Below, piece by piece: positions 11,392-19,886 of a stretch of DNA of 44,178 bases (its first letter is position 1; every line of letters begins with the position of its first letter). A program made the translations under genes and the position numbers. Under the pieces are notes generated by a model. It was not told where the DNA came from. It did no database searches and worked only from the letters and a program-made list of their open reading frames with translations. Source of the DNA: SG8-30 sp964406445 (lineage in GTDB: Bacteria > Pseudomonadota > Gammaproteobacteria > Steroidobacterales > Steroidobacteraceae); NCBI GenBank assembly GCA_964406445.1, contig CAYORU010000029.1, positions 1 to 44,178 on the forward strand. Direction: 5' to 3'.

Positions 11392-12552
11392 CTACCGTGA
11401 TCCGTCGCCGGGTTCGTCACTGAACAGGCGAATGTAGGAGCCGTACCGGAAACGCCGGTTTCGGACGAACCCAGTAATTTCTTCCAGGATGCCAAGGTCG
11501 GTCAGGCGGGCAACCAGGTTGTTCGCAGCGGCATAGGTCGTGCCCGTCCAGCCTTTCACGTCTTGCACAGAGACGATGGGCCGGTCGAACAGGGACTCCA
11601 GCACCTTGTGCCCATTGCCCGCGGAGCGCCCCAGTCCGCTTGTAATCGCGGCCCGATGGGATTCTCGCAGGGCCAGGATTCGGCGCGCTGTGTCGCTTGC
11701 TTCTGCGCTGACCTCCGTGATGCCTCGCAGGAAGAATGCGAGCCACGCCTCCCAATTACCGTGGTCCCGCACCGCCTGGAGGTGCTCGTAGTAGGCGGTC
11801 CGATTGCGCTTCAGGTAATGGGACAGGTACAGCACTGGCTTGTGCAGAATGCCGCGCTCGGTAAGCAGGAATGTGATGAGCAGGCGGCCGACACGACCAT
11901 TGCCGTCGAGGAATGGGTGGATCGTTTCGAACTGGGCGTGAACGAGGCCGATCTTCAGCAGTGGCGGAAGATCCCCTGGCGCATGCAGAAAGGTCTCCAG
12001 CTGGCCGAGCAGGTCGGGGACGAATTCCGGCGGTGGTGGTACGAACACTGCCTCCGCCAATGTGCACCCGGAAGGCCCGATCCAGTTCTGGCTACGACGA
12101 AGCTCACCAGGCGTGAGGCGACCTCCCCGGACACCGCGCATCAGGTTCTCGTGTATCTCTCGGATCAGGCGCACGGAGACTGGTAGCGTGTTCAGGCGCT
12201 CGAGCCCGTCGTTCATCGCACGGACGTAGTTGATGACTTCGCCCACGTCCTTGGGCCGTGTCGGGTCCGCAACGATGTCGGCCTCGGCGGCCAACAGGTC
12301 CTGGAGGGAACTCTGCGTGCCCTCGATTTGGCTCGACAACACCGCTTCCTTTCGGACGTACATGAAGACGAAGAGGTCGGGGTTCGGGAGCGTTTGGACC
12401 GAGCCGTCCAGTCGGCCGAGGGCCCGGTCGGCTTCAGAGAGCAGTCCGTGCAGCTCGCCGTCGAGGCTCAGCATCGGGGGCAACGGCGCCGGAATGAAGG
12501 CGCGGTAACCGGCTGGCTGACGCTGATAATGTCCGGCGCGGGTCGGCTCCAT
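11392..12552 (-). CDS. Fic family protein (putative AMP transferase) with C-terminal winged helix
   Basis: This 386-residue Fic protein has the active-site loop HPFLDGNGRVGR (212-223), in which the His attacks the target and Asp/Asn/Gly/Arg bind Mg-ATP. The N-terminal region carries the autoinhibitory helix motif SSQIEG (73-78), matching (S/T)xxxE(G/N), so this is the class with a built-in inhibitor before the Fic core. Residues ~310-375 resemble a winged-helix domain (DVKGWTGTTYAAANNLVARLTDLG), often used to bind DNA. It leads the methyltransferase operon and is preceded by its own promoter-like sequence with a palindrome (12587-12601). Its target, and whether it serves defence, are unknown. 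It could also be a passenger regulator. Confidence 0.92.
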   Translation of the reverse strand: MEPTRAGHYQRQPAGYRAFIPAPLPPMLSLDGELHGLLSEADRALGRLDGSVQTLPNPDLFVFMYVRKEAVLSSQIEGTQSSLQDLLAAEADIVADPTRPKDVGEVINYVRAMNDGLERLNTLPVSVRLIREIHENLMRGVRGGRLTPGELRRSQNWIGPSGCTLAEAVFVPPPPEFVPDLLGQLETFLHAPGDLPPLLKIGLVHAQFETIHPFLDGNGRVGRLLITFLLTERGILHKPVLYLSHYLKRNRTAYYEHLQAVRDHGNWEAWLAFFLRGITEVSAEASDTARRILALRESHRAAITSGLGRSAGNGHKVLESLFDRPIVSVQDVKGWTGTTYAAANNLVARLTDLGILEEITGFVRNRRFRYGSYIRLFSDEPGDGSR

Positions 12553-12586
12553 GCGTTGCCCAGCCTTTAGCTTACTGGCGGTGGCG

Positions 12587-12639
12587 GCCTATACTATAGG
12601 CTGCGTTTAATATAGATACCAGTCCTATTCCATGCGCAA
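12587..12639 (-). promoter_or_regulatory. Candidate promoter and palindromic operator for the Fic-led operon
   Basis: On the minus strand, TTGCGC (12634-12639) and TCTATA (12611-12616) are separated by 17 bp, a fair sigma-70 match in otherwise AT-rich sequence. A perfect palindrome, GCCTATA-C-TATAGGC (12587-12601), lies where transcription would start, about 35 bp before the Fic ATG. A repressor bound there would block initiation. The winged helix of the Fic protein itself is a possible ligand. Sequence pattern only. Confidence 0.5.
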
Positions 12640-12653
12640 TGCAGGGGCACCCA

Positions 12654-15600
12654 CTAGCCCGGAGGGGCTGCCTTGGCAAGCAGTTCCTTGAGGTCGTAGT
12701 TGACGCTCGTCACGCCGAAATCCGGCTCCCGCTGGAAGGGTTGCCGCACGTAGTGCACCTGGTGCGCCCCGTCGTCCAGGAACTCCACCACGGCCAGAAT
12801 GAATTCCACCGGCTTGTTCAATGAGTACAGGATCTCGTTCTTGGTGACTGTGATGGTCTGGGCCCCCGCTACCCGACCCTTGACCTCCAGGAAGCGCAGT
12901 CGACCCGTGCCGGGAATCCGGCTTTCGATGTCATAGCCGAGCTTCTCGAATTCCCGGTCCACTGGTTCGAAGCCGAGGCTTCTTTCAGCTTCCATCACGA
13001 TCGCACGGGCCCGTGCTGCCGCGGCCTGTGTGTCCGCGATGCGCTTGGGGTCAGCGGCGGGCTGGCCCTGCATGGCTGCGATAAGCCCCATCGGAACGAC
13101 CAGCACGCCACCCAGAACAACGGGTGGCAACGGAGACAGTTGCCGTTCCAGCCTTAACTCGTCGAGCCGCTTTGCGAGCCGCGCCTGCAGAGCGTCGGCA
13201 CGCTTGCGCGCTTCGCCTGAATTGAGCCGGGCGTTCGGTCGGCCCGCCTGCTCCTGCATCTGCAGCTGAGCGGCCCTGTGATCCCAATACGAGATCTCTT
13301 TGACCAGGCGATCCTTGACCGCGCTCTCCGTCTTGTCGATCAGCGCAATCTTTCGGTCCCGGACCTCCTGCAGATGCCCCGGGACCACGTTCTGGATGGC
13401 ATAGCCAATCGCCCGTTTGTCGAGATCGGCCCCTATCCAGCTGCACTCCGGACGCGATAGCAGCAGTTCGATCGTCGGCTCACCCTCCAACAGCGGCCGA
13501 TAGTCCAGGTACGGCGCATAGTGAAGGTGCCTGGCCGTTCCGTCGGCCTCGATCTCGACGTAGAGCATTTGCCGAGACACGGTCCGCCTATCTCCGCCCT
13601 GGACGATGCCCGCGTCCTGGATTGCGTGATCCAGATAGAAGAGCACCCGAGGCTGCGTATTTGTATCGCGCTCATCCACCAGGACGGCGCCCCGACGCAG
13701 CAGGTCTCGATGCCGCTCGAGCGTCAGATCGATCGTCGCGTCGAGCAGCGGATGGCCGGGGCACACGAATGCGGCCATCGGCTCGCCCTGCGGGGCCACG
13801 ATGGACTTCTCGAATACGATTCGTTCATAGCGCGGCAGGATCGGTTCGCGAATGCCGATGACCCGGTCGCGGTTTCGGACCGGAGCCGGTACGTGGGTGA
13901 CCTCGTACCGGCGGGTTTCCCGTTGCTTGGCCGAACCCCCGAGACGCTGGAACGCCTCGAGGAAGAACGACTCGATGTAGTGGGGCTGGAGGCGCCGAGC
14001 TTCGGCTCGTTCCATTTCCTCGCGGATCCGGCAGACCCTGCTGGCATCCATGGCGTCATGGGCCAACGCCCGATCCTCAAGCAACGTTTGAAGTTGCCCC
14101 TGATCGAATGCCTGCTCCACGACTTGGTTCAGGCGCGCCCTGACCTCTGGCAGCTCGCCGTAGCGGATTGCCTCGATCAACAGCTCCTTGAGTGGCTTGC
14201 CCTCAAACACGACCTTGCCCAGCACGTCGAACACTCGGCCACCCAGCGCCCGCCTGGCTTCCTCAAGTTTTTCCAGCAGGCGGCGGTACACGTCCCCTTC
14301 GCGGGTCTCCTCCGCGACGAGGTTCCACAGATGACAGACCTCCGTCTGGCCAATGCGGTGGATGCGCCCAAAACGTTGCTCCAGCCTGTTCGGGTTCCAC
14401 GGCAGGTCGTAGTTGACCATCAAGTGGGCGCGCTGCAGGTTGATGCCCTCACCCGCCGCGTCCGTCGCCAACAGCACCTGGACCTCGGGGTCATGCTTGA
14501 AGGCTTCCTGTGCCTTCAGTCGGTCTTCCCTTCCCATACCGCCGTGTATCGATACGATCGCGCTGCTGCGGCCGAGCAAAGTGCTAATCCGGCTATGCAG
14601 GTAATTCAGCGTGTCGCGATGCTCGGTAAAGAGCACCAGCTTCTGGCGAGGGGACGCAACGGGTTTGGCAATTGGTCCAGATCCACGCGGAGGATCGGGC
14701 TCCGCTACTCGGTTGGCGATGGCCGCTGGCGTGAAGATTTCGGCCAACAGACTGGAAAGCTCGGTCCACTTCTTGTCTTCGCCGCTGCGCCGCACGGCGA
14801 GGGCCAGTCCCTCCAGACGCTTGAGGGTCTCGATCTCGGCCTTTAGCTCGACGATCGAGCGCGCAGCGGTTGCCTGGTCGAGAATTGCTTCCTCGGTTTC
14901 CTCGACCTCGCTTTCCGGCGCCTCGTCGAGGTCCTCGACATCCTCTGCGTCCAGCACAGGCCCCCCGACCGTAAGGCCGACCTCGCCACCGCGCTGCAAC
15001 AATTCCATTTCGCGCAGGCGACCTTCCAGCCGTTCCTTGCGGCGCCGCAGGGACTGGTAGATCGCCTCCGGGGACGAGGCCAGGCGACGTTGCAGGATGG
15101 TCAGGGCGAAACCGACCGTGCCTGCTCGCTTGTCGTTTTGCAGTTTCGCCGCCCGGTCGAACTCGTCGCGTACGTAATCGGTGACCGATTTGTACAGCTG
15201 AGCTTCGGCATCGGACAGCCTGTATGGGACGGTGTAGGCGATGCGCTCCGGGAAAAGAGGCGTTCCGTCGAACTTGAGCAGGTTCTCCTTCGTCATCCGG
15301 CGCATCAGGTCCGACACATCCTGTGCATGAACCCCATCGCGGAATCGCCCTTCAAACCGGTCGCCATCGATCAGCGCCATGAACAACTGGAAGTCTTCCT
15401 CCTTCCCATTGTGCGGCGTGGCGGTCATCAGGAGGAAATGCCGTGTCAGGGTCGAGAGCAACTGGCCCAGCCGGTAACGCTTCGTGTACTTGATTTCGCC
15501 ACCGAAGAAGGTGGCCGATAGCTTGTGAGCCTCATCGCAGACAATCAGATCCCACCGGCAATCGGGCGCAGCGAGCTTCTGCTGGACGTCCTCGTTGCGC

Positions 15601-16229
15601 GAAAGCTTGTCCAGCCGGGCGATGGCCAGGTCGGTCTCCATGAACCAGTTGCCAGTCCGAGCTGCCTCCAGCTTGTCGTTCGTCAGGATCTCGAACGGCA
15701 GGTGGAACCGTTTGAACAACTCGTCCTGCCATTGCTCGGCCAAGCTGCCCGGACAGACGACAAGACAGCGCTTGAGGTCGCCGCGGGCGATGAGCTCCTT
15801 CATGAGCAAGCCCGCCATGATGGTCTTGCCTGCGCCCGGGTCGTCGGCCAGCAGGAACCGGAGGGGCTGCCGAGGCAACATCGCTTCGTAGACCGCCGTG
15901 ATCTGGTGTGGCAGCGGGTCCACTACCGAGGTATGGACAGCCAGGACCGGATCGAACAGGTGGGCCAGGCGGATCCGGTTGGCCTCCGAGACCAGCCGGA
16001 ACAGCGCCCCGTCACCATCAAAGCTCCAGGGCCTGCCCTGCTCCACCAGTTCTAGCCGGGGCTCGTCGTGCCGGTACAGGAGCTCGTTGGCCACCTTCCC
16101 GGTCGGACCCTTGTAGGTCAGTTCCAGGGCCTCGGACCCGTACCACTGCACGGACACGACGGTGACCATGGCATCCGGGAGGATTCCCCGGACGCTCGCC
16201 CCGGGGGTCAGCTGTTCCAGTTTGACCAT
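12654..16229 (-). CDS. SNF2-type DEAH helicase with C-terminal DUF3883 domain
   Basis: This 1191-residue superfamily 2 helicase/translocase begins MVKLEQLTPGASVRGI, the usual start of this family. An ATG 93 bp upstream would add an unrelated tail. Walker A PGAGKT lies at 131-136 (in LADDPGAGKTIMAGLL) and DEAH at 232-235. The helicase C half follows a long acidic insert and ends with GRIHRIGQ. The last ~120 residues form a DUF3883-like domain with D1100 (YDIES), E1115 and K1117 (FLEVKGR), a PD-(D/E)XK-like arrangement. It probably translocates on foreign DNA in the defence cassette. It is separated from the Fic gene by 101 bp carrying a promoter, so it may be its own transcription unit. The family resembles the helicase of Hma-type islands. 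Confidence 0.9.
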   Translation of the reverse strand: MVKLEQLTPGASVRGILPDAMVTVVSVQWYGSEALELTYKGPTGKVANELLYRHDEPRLELVEQGRPWSFDGDGALFRLVSEANRIRLAHLFDPVLAVHTSVVDPLPHQITAVYEAMLPRQPLRFLLADDPGAGKTIMAGLLMKELIARGDLKRCLVVCPGSLAEQWQDELFKRFHLPFEILTNDKLEAARTGNWFMETDLAIARLDKLSRNEDVQQKLAAPDCRWDLIVCDEAHKLSATFFGGEIKYTKRYRLGQLLSTLTRHFLLMTATPHNGKEEDFQLFMALIDGDRFEGRFRDGVHAQDVSDLMRRMTKENLLKFDGTPLFPERIAYTVPYRLSDAEAQLYKSVTDYVRDEFDRAAKLQNDKRAGTVGFALTILQRRLASSPEAIYQSLRRRKERLEGRLREMELLQRGGEVGLTVGGPVLDAEDVEDLDEAPESEVEETEEAILDQATAARSIVELKAEIETLKRLEGLALAVRRSGEDKKWTELSSLLAEIFTPAAIANRVAEPDPPRGSGPIAKPVASPRQKLVLFTEHRDTLNYLHSRISTLLGRSSAIVSIHGGMGREDRLKAQEAFKHDPEVQVLLATDAAGEGINLQRAHLMVNYDLPWNPNRLEQRFGRIHRIGQTEVCHLWNLVAEETREGDVYRRLLEKLEEARRALGGRVFDVLGKVVFEGKPLKELLIEAIRYGELPEVRARLNQVVEQAFDQGQLQTLLEDRALAHDAMDASRVCRIREEMERAEARRLQPHYIESFFLEAFQRLGGSAKQRETRRYEVTHVPAPVRNRDRVIGIREPILPRYERIVFEKSIVAPQGEPMAAFVCPGHPLLDATIDLTLERHRDLLRRGAVLVDERDTNTQPRVLFYLDHAIQDAGIVQGGDRRTVSRQMLYVEIEADGTARHLHYAPYLDYRPLLEGEPTIELLLSRPECSWIGADLDKRAIGYAIQNVVPGHLQEVRDRKIALIDKTESAVKDRLVKEISYWDHRAAQLQMQEQAGRPNARLNSGEARKRADALQARLAKRLDELRLERQLSPLPPVVLGGVLVVPMGLIAAMQGQPAADPKRIADTQAAAARARAIVMEAERSLGFEPVDREFEKLGYDIESRIPGTGRLRFLEVKGRVAGAQTITVTKNEILYSLNKPVEFILAVVEFLDDGAHQVHYVRQPFQREPDFGVTSVNYDLKELLAKAAPPG

Positions 16230-16363
16230 GGGGCCGAAATTTACGCGATTGAGAGGCTTGCGCTGTAAGTCCTTGCCGCAACTCGGCAGGCCCCAAGTGG
16301 CAACCTGTTGGCAACTTCCCACGCTGGAGAGAGCGAGGGGCCGCCGTCACCCACTCCGGAGGC

Positions 16364-17038
16364 TCAGCAAGGACCCGCGCCTCTGCGGTGCCCCGCCCCG
16401 ATATCTAGAAGGGGACCATGACGTGGGGTCCCGTCTCCGTTGGCTTTCGAACCCGACGTGGGGTCCCGGTGCGTAACGCTCTGAACCCGACGTGGGGTCC
16501 CGTCTTGGTCCCCGCGTGGGGTACGAAGAAATTCCGCATCGGGGTCGAGTTTCTTGCTTCCCTTGGCCCGCTGGCGAAGTTCTCGCTCGAATGCAGCCCA
16601 GCCTTCTGGCCTTTCCCACTTCGCCCAGGCGTGTGATGGCGGCCGCGGGGCGACAATCGGCGGGTATGCGTGTTCGCAGGGTGACACCTCGCGCCACGTC
16701 AGCGCGTACAGGGCGCAGATTCCCCTGCCATGGCTGAACTTACCCAAGCGAGTTCTTTCGATCAGGCCTGTCTTCAGTAGCAGATGGAGGCCCGCGCGGA
16801 GCTTCGAGGGAGCCTCGACCCCCAGCCGTTCCGCTTGGGCCGCGGTGAGGCTCAGGTTGCCGTTGTTGTTCCCTCGGAACTGGGCGCAGACGGCCAGTAG
16901 CACCACCTTGGCATAGTCTGGGAGCGCCCTGAATGCTTCGCTCTCCATCACCTCGAGTGGAATCTGGGCGTGGAGATCCGAACCCCGGGCGCCGCGACGC
17001 CCGGTGGCTCTGGCCCTCCTGTCCCGACGACTGCTCAT
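16364..17038 (-). CDS. Island-encoded helix-turn-helix protein with repeat-bearing 3' end
   Basis: This 224-residue protein starts MSSRRDRRAR and continues into a conserved-looking core (~25-130): HAQIPLEVMESEAFRALPDYAKVVLLAV, NNNGNLSL and LLKTGLIERT, consistent with a winged-helix DNA-binding fold. I recognise the type from genes that travel with integrases in proteobacterial islands. The last ~60 residues are low complexity and are encoded over DNA repeats (see 16420-16524) that fall in different frames. It lies 135 bp before the helicase and may control it or island maintenance. Function not established. Confidence 0.7.
   Translation of the reverse strand: MSSRRDRRARATGRRGARGSDLHAQIPLEVMESEAFRALPDYAKVVLLAVCAQFRGNNNGNLSLTAAQAERLGVEAPSKLRAGLHLLLKTGLIERTRLGKFSHGRGICALYALTWREVSPCEHAYPPIVAPRPPSHAWAKWERPEGWAAFERELRQRAKGSKKLDPDAEFLRTPRGDQDGTPRRVQSVTHRDPTSGSKANGDGTPRHGPLLDIGAGHRRGAGPC
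16420..16524. repeat. Direct DNA repeats in the 3' end of the HTH gene
   Basis: GACGTGGGGTCCCG occurs at 16420-16433, 16455-16468 and 16489-16502, spaced 35 and 34 bp. A degenerate copy (GCGTGGGGTAC) lies at 16514-16524. The second and third copies share 20 bp (GAACCCGACGTGGGGTCCCG). The minus-strand reading passes through them in different phases (giving GTPRR, DPTSG and GTPRH), so the DNA and not the peptide is repeated. Iteron-like or regulator-binding sites are possible. Confidence 0.8.
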
Positions 17039-17153
17039 GGCCTACTCCGGCCCGCCGCACGCCCGCAACTGGCGCGACAGGGCGCCCCAGGCAGGCGCCG
17101 CTTACTGGGCCCCGGTGGCCAGGCCGCAGGTACAGCCGGACGCACCCTTCGGG

Positions 17154-17417
17154 TCATGACGCGGCGTCTCCACGGGACCGATTGGGCGCGATCTCGTAGC
17201 CTGGAACGTCGGCAGACTTCCGCTCCAGCCATCTGCTGTAGCGGTCGCCCAGCACAATCACCTCGCGCCCGACGCGGGCAATCGCTCCGGCTGCGAGCAG
17301 TTCGCTTCGGTTCGCCCGAACGACATAACGGGCGCGATCCGTCTTGTGTGGCCAGACGTCATCCGGCCAGGTCGAGAGGGACCATGAATGGGGAACGGGA
17401 TAGCGGTTTCGCGGCAT
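17154..17417 (-). CDS. Small protein with excisionase-like segment, unknown function
   Basis: This 87-residue protein has an N-terminal stretch rich in Trp and Pro (HSWSLSTWPDDVWP). Then comes RSELLAAGAIARVGREVIVLGDRYSRWL, a helix-turn-beta pattern like the short MerR/AlpA-type excisionase domain that binds DNA ends. It lies between the integrase-linked genes and the helicase on the same strand. An excision or regulatory role is a guess from context. An alternative is a conserved island protein of other function. Confidence 0.5.
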   Translation of the reverse strand: MPRNRYPVPHSWSLSTWPDDVWPHKTDRARYVVRANRSELLAAGAIARVGREVIVLGDRYSRWLERKSADVPGYEIAPNRSRGDAAS

Positions 17418-17500
17418 GCGTGCGGCTCCTGTTGGAAACGCACGTAATCCTGCTCACCTACGTGAAGGCTCGGCGGAGGTTCGATCCAAACTTCCGGTCT

Positions 17501-18157
17501 CTATTTCAGACCATGCCGCTTCCTGAGGTCGCGCAGATGCCGCTCAGTGATGCCCAGCGTGGCTGCAGCGTCGGCATACGTCGGGCTTGCGCGCACTGCC
17601 TGCTCGACCTGTTTGCGCGTGAGCATGGACTTGCGGCGCGGTAGCACGGCCAGGGACCGCATCTTTCCTTCTAGCTCGGACGTCCGATAGGCCTGATAGC
17701 GGGCAAATCGGAGCCCGGCATCCCACGCGTCTCTCGCCAAGCCCCTTTGCAGAGCAACCTGACCGATGCCCGTGGCTTCCAGGAGCCGCTGAAACTGCAG
17801 GCGCGCACCGTTGACCGCGATGAACGCTGCGACGAGTTCCACCAGCGCTGACCTCTCTGGGCCCGCGGCATCACTAAAGGCTGCGGTATTCCTTTCGATG
17901 CTGTACCAACGGGATGGCAAGCCTTGTGCTGGAATTGACCCGCGTATCCGCAGGAACCCCTCCCGCCGAAGGGACCTGACGATAGCTCGCTGGCCAGCTG
18001 ATAGTGCGCCATCGGGGCCCAGCAACTCGGCGCGGCGCTGCAATCGGTTTGTGCGACCAAGGTTTGTCAGGTCGGCCCGGTAAACGCGCTCGGTAAAGAT
18101 CCCGCTGCGGCGCTGGGTGACCAGTGGCTTCGGTCCTTTCGCCTTCTTGCTCGGCAT
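17501..18157 (-). CDS. Unknown protein with C-terminal Fis-like helix-turn-helix
   Basis: This 218-residue protein starts MPSKKAKG at 18157, overlapping the integrase stop by one base (TGATG), so the two are translationally coupled. The longer reading to 18382 only runs inside the integrase. The last ~40 residues (LTRKQVEQAVRASPTYADAAATLGITERHLRDL) form a Fis/NtrC-type helix-turn-helix. The rest (~1-175) is not recognised. Tight linkage to the integrase suggests a directionality or regulatory role (inference). Confidence 0.65.
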   Translation of the reverse strand: MPSKKAKGPKPLVTQRRSGIFTERVYRADLTNLGRTNRLQRRAELLGPDGALSAGQRAIVRSLRREGFLRIRGSIPAQGLPSRWYSIERNTAAFSDAAGPERSALVELVAAFIAVNGARLQFQRLLEATGIGQVALQRGLARDAWDAGLRFARYQAYRTSELEGKMRSLAVLPRRKSMLTRKQVEQAVRASPTYADAAATLGITERHLRDLRKRHGLK

Positions 18158-19209
18158 CACGGTCCGCCGCGCAGGCGCTCGTCGAGCCGGTCGTGTCCGG
18201 TGACGGGGGCACCTTCGACCAGGTGTGCATAGCGTCGGGTGACAGACGAGCTCTTGTGCCCCAGCACGCTGCCGATCTGGACGAGGCTGGCGCCCTCCTG
18301 GGCCAGGATCGAGGCACAGGAATGCCGTAGATCGTGCCATCGAAAGTCGCGAAGCTCCGCCGCCGACCGCAGCTTCTTCCATCGCGATTCGAGCAAGGAT
18401 TTGGTGTAGGCCTGCCCGGCCTCATCGGTAATCACGAACTGGCCAACGACCGCCGCTTTCTTCAATGAACGGAGCGCCTCGACGGCCACCGACGGAAGAT
18501 GGACGGCCCTGCTCTCGCCATTCTTGGTCAGGAGGACACGGATGCGTCCGTTTTCGAGGTCAACGTCACTCCATCGCAAGCGCAGCAGCTCCCCCTGCCT
18601 CACGCCCGTGGCCAGCGAAACCACGATGGCCGCATACAGCGTCGGGCCCGCTTCGCGGGCTGCCGCCAGCAGGCTTTGGAGTTCGTCGTCGCTCAGGTGA
18701 CGCGTCCGTTCCCGCGGCTCGGTCAGCGCCAACCGGTCGGGCCAGAGGCGATCTTGCGGCACGAGACCCGCTGAACGTCCCCAGTTCCAGCAGGAACGCA
18801 TCGCCGCTAGGTAACGATTGACCGTCGCAGGCGCCCTGCCTGGCTCGAGCTTGGCACGGCCTGCCCGGAGCGTCAGGACGTTGAAGCGCAGGATTCGCTC
18901 CGAGCCGTAGTGGTTGACCCACCACAGCACCAGGCGCTCTAGATCGTCGTAGGTTCGCAGTGCCTTGGTATTCGGGTCGGCCAGGAACTGCTCGGCCAGA
19001 TCCGCAATCGTCAACCGTGTGACGTCTCGTGAGACCGGATCGCCCTCGTCCCTACGCTTCCGCAATTCGCGTTCGAGGGCATCTGCCCAGGCCAGCGCTT
19101 CCTTGCGTGTGCGGAACGCCTGCGTTGCCGGTTTGAACTTGCCGACGCGCACCCACGCAACGAACGACTTCGAACCGTCGCCATTAACTCTCTTCTGGAT
19201 CGTTGCCAT
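18157..19209 (-). CDS. Tyrosine recombinase/integrase of the island
   Basis: This 350-residue phage-type integrase has an N-terminal arm-binding part starting MATIQKRVNGDGSKSFVAWV, a core-binding SAM-like domain (~65-150) and a catalytic domain with all residues in place: R204 (ATGVRQGE), K229, H292 and R295 (WHDLRHS), H318 (LGHKSS) and Tyr327 (RRYAHL). It inserts and excises the island at the tRNA-Ser gene. The chosen ATG lies 3 bp after the glycosylase stop, and the upstream in-frame extension overlaps that gene and has no family similarity. It reads away from the tRNA, with the glycosylase gene between. Confidence 0.93.
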   Translation of the reverse strand: MATIQKRVNGDGSKSFVAWVRVGKFKPATQAFRTRKEALAWADALERELRKRRDEGDPVSRDVTRLTIADLAEQFLADPNTKALRTYDDLERLVLWWVNHYGSERILRFNVLTLRAGRAKLEPGRAPATVNRYLAAMRSCWNWGRSAGLVPQDRLWPDRLALTEPRERTRHLSDDELQSLLAAAREAGPTLYAAIVVSLATGVRQGELLRLRWSDVDLENGRIRVLLTKNGESRAVHLPSVAVEALRSLKKAAVVGQFVITDEAGQAYTKSLLESRWKKLRSAAELRDFRWHDLRHSCASILAQEGASLVQIGSVLGHKSSSVTRRYAHLVEGAPVTGHDRLDERLRGGP

Positions 19210-19211
19210 AG

Positions 19212-19856
19212 TCAGGTTGCCTCCAGCAGTGCCAGCACCCTGGCCCGCTGCGCCTGCCGCGCCTCTGTCGGCAAACTGCGCAGTCGATTGATGGTCTCGG
19301 TCGGGACACCGAGTTCCGCGACGGTTTGATGCGCAGCGCGGCTGGCCCAGACCCCGTTGAAGACCACAGCCCGCGGGCGAAGACCGGCCAGCCACTGGCG
19401 CAGGTGATCGCCGCAATTGGCAACCGCTGCATCCGGCACCCGTCCGTCGCCCGGCGTACGGCAACGGACCATGTTGATGATCGCCACGTCCTCGATGTGC
19501 TCGAGCGGTATGTAGTGCCGATACAAGTGGAACACCGGCAACGACCGAGCCATGACGTCCAGCAAGCGATCCAGCGACGCAGAATCCGTCACCGCCCGAA
19601 GGGCTTCGATATAGGGCTCATCGGCCCATGCTGTCGCAGCCTTGCGCACGCCCGGGTTTTGCCCGATGAACATGACCCCGCGACCCGGCCGGTACCGACG
19701 GCCGACCCAACCAGGCTGCGGCACGTTGATACCCGCATCCCGGAGTACACACGTTGGCGGGCAGCGCTCGCAGCTGAGCACGGCCGTGTAGAGGAGCAGA
19801 AGCTCTTGGGTGAGCCCGTCTGCGCTGGCGTGAGGAGGTAGAATCTCCGCAGCCAT
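19212..19856 (-). CDS. Uracil-DNA glycosylase family protein with Fe-S cysteine pattern
   Basis: This 214-residue protein is of the UDG superfamily. CERC (C29, C32) plus C132 and C148, spaced 16 apart in NMVRCRTPGDGRVPDAAVANC-type context, match the four 4Fe-4S ligands of family 4/5 glycosylases. GQNPG at 65-69 is the substrate-pocket motif, with Asn where family 4 enzymes have Glu/Ala-type residues. The start MAAEIL is supported by GAGGTG 6 bases upstream, whereas a longer reading to 19955 lacks this. It lies between integrase and tRNA, so it is probably expressed with the integrase. Uracil removal is inferred. A role in repair during transfer, or in defence against modified phage DNA, is possible. 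Confidence 0.8.
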   Translation of the reverse strand: MAAEILPPHASADGLTQELLLLYTAVLSCERCPPTCVLRDAGINVPQPGWVGRRYRPGRGVMFIGQNPGVRKAATAWADEPYIEALRAVTDSASLDRLLDVMARSLPVFHLYRHYIPLEHIEDVAIINMVRCRTPGDGRVPDAAVANCGDHLRQWLAGLRPRAVVFNGVWASRAAHQTVAELGVPTETINRLRSLPTEARQAQRARVLALLEAT

Positions 19857-19886
19857 CGTTAGCACCTCGCTTGCTAGTGGCGGCCA

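Noticed and set aside
11392..12552. Fic protein as half of a two-gene toxin-antitoxin pair
   Set aside because: No small antitoxin gene adjoins it, and the inhibitory SSQIEG helix is inside the same protein.
16420..16524. Short CRISPR-like array
   Set aside because: Only three good copies of 14 bp with ~20-bp spacers, inside a coding region, and no cas genes. Treated as direct repeats instead.
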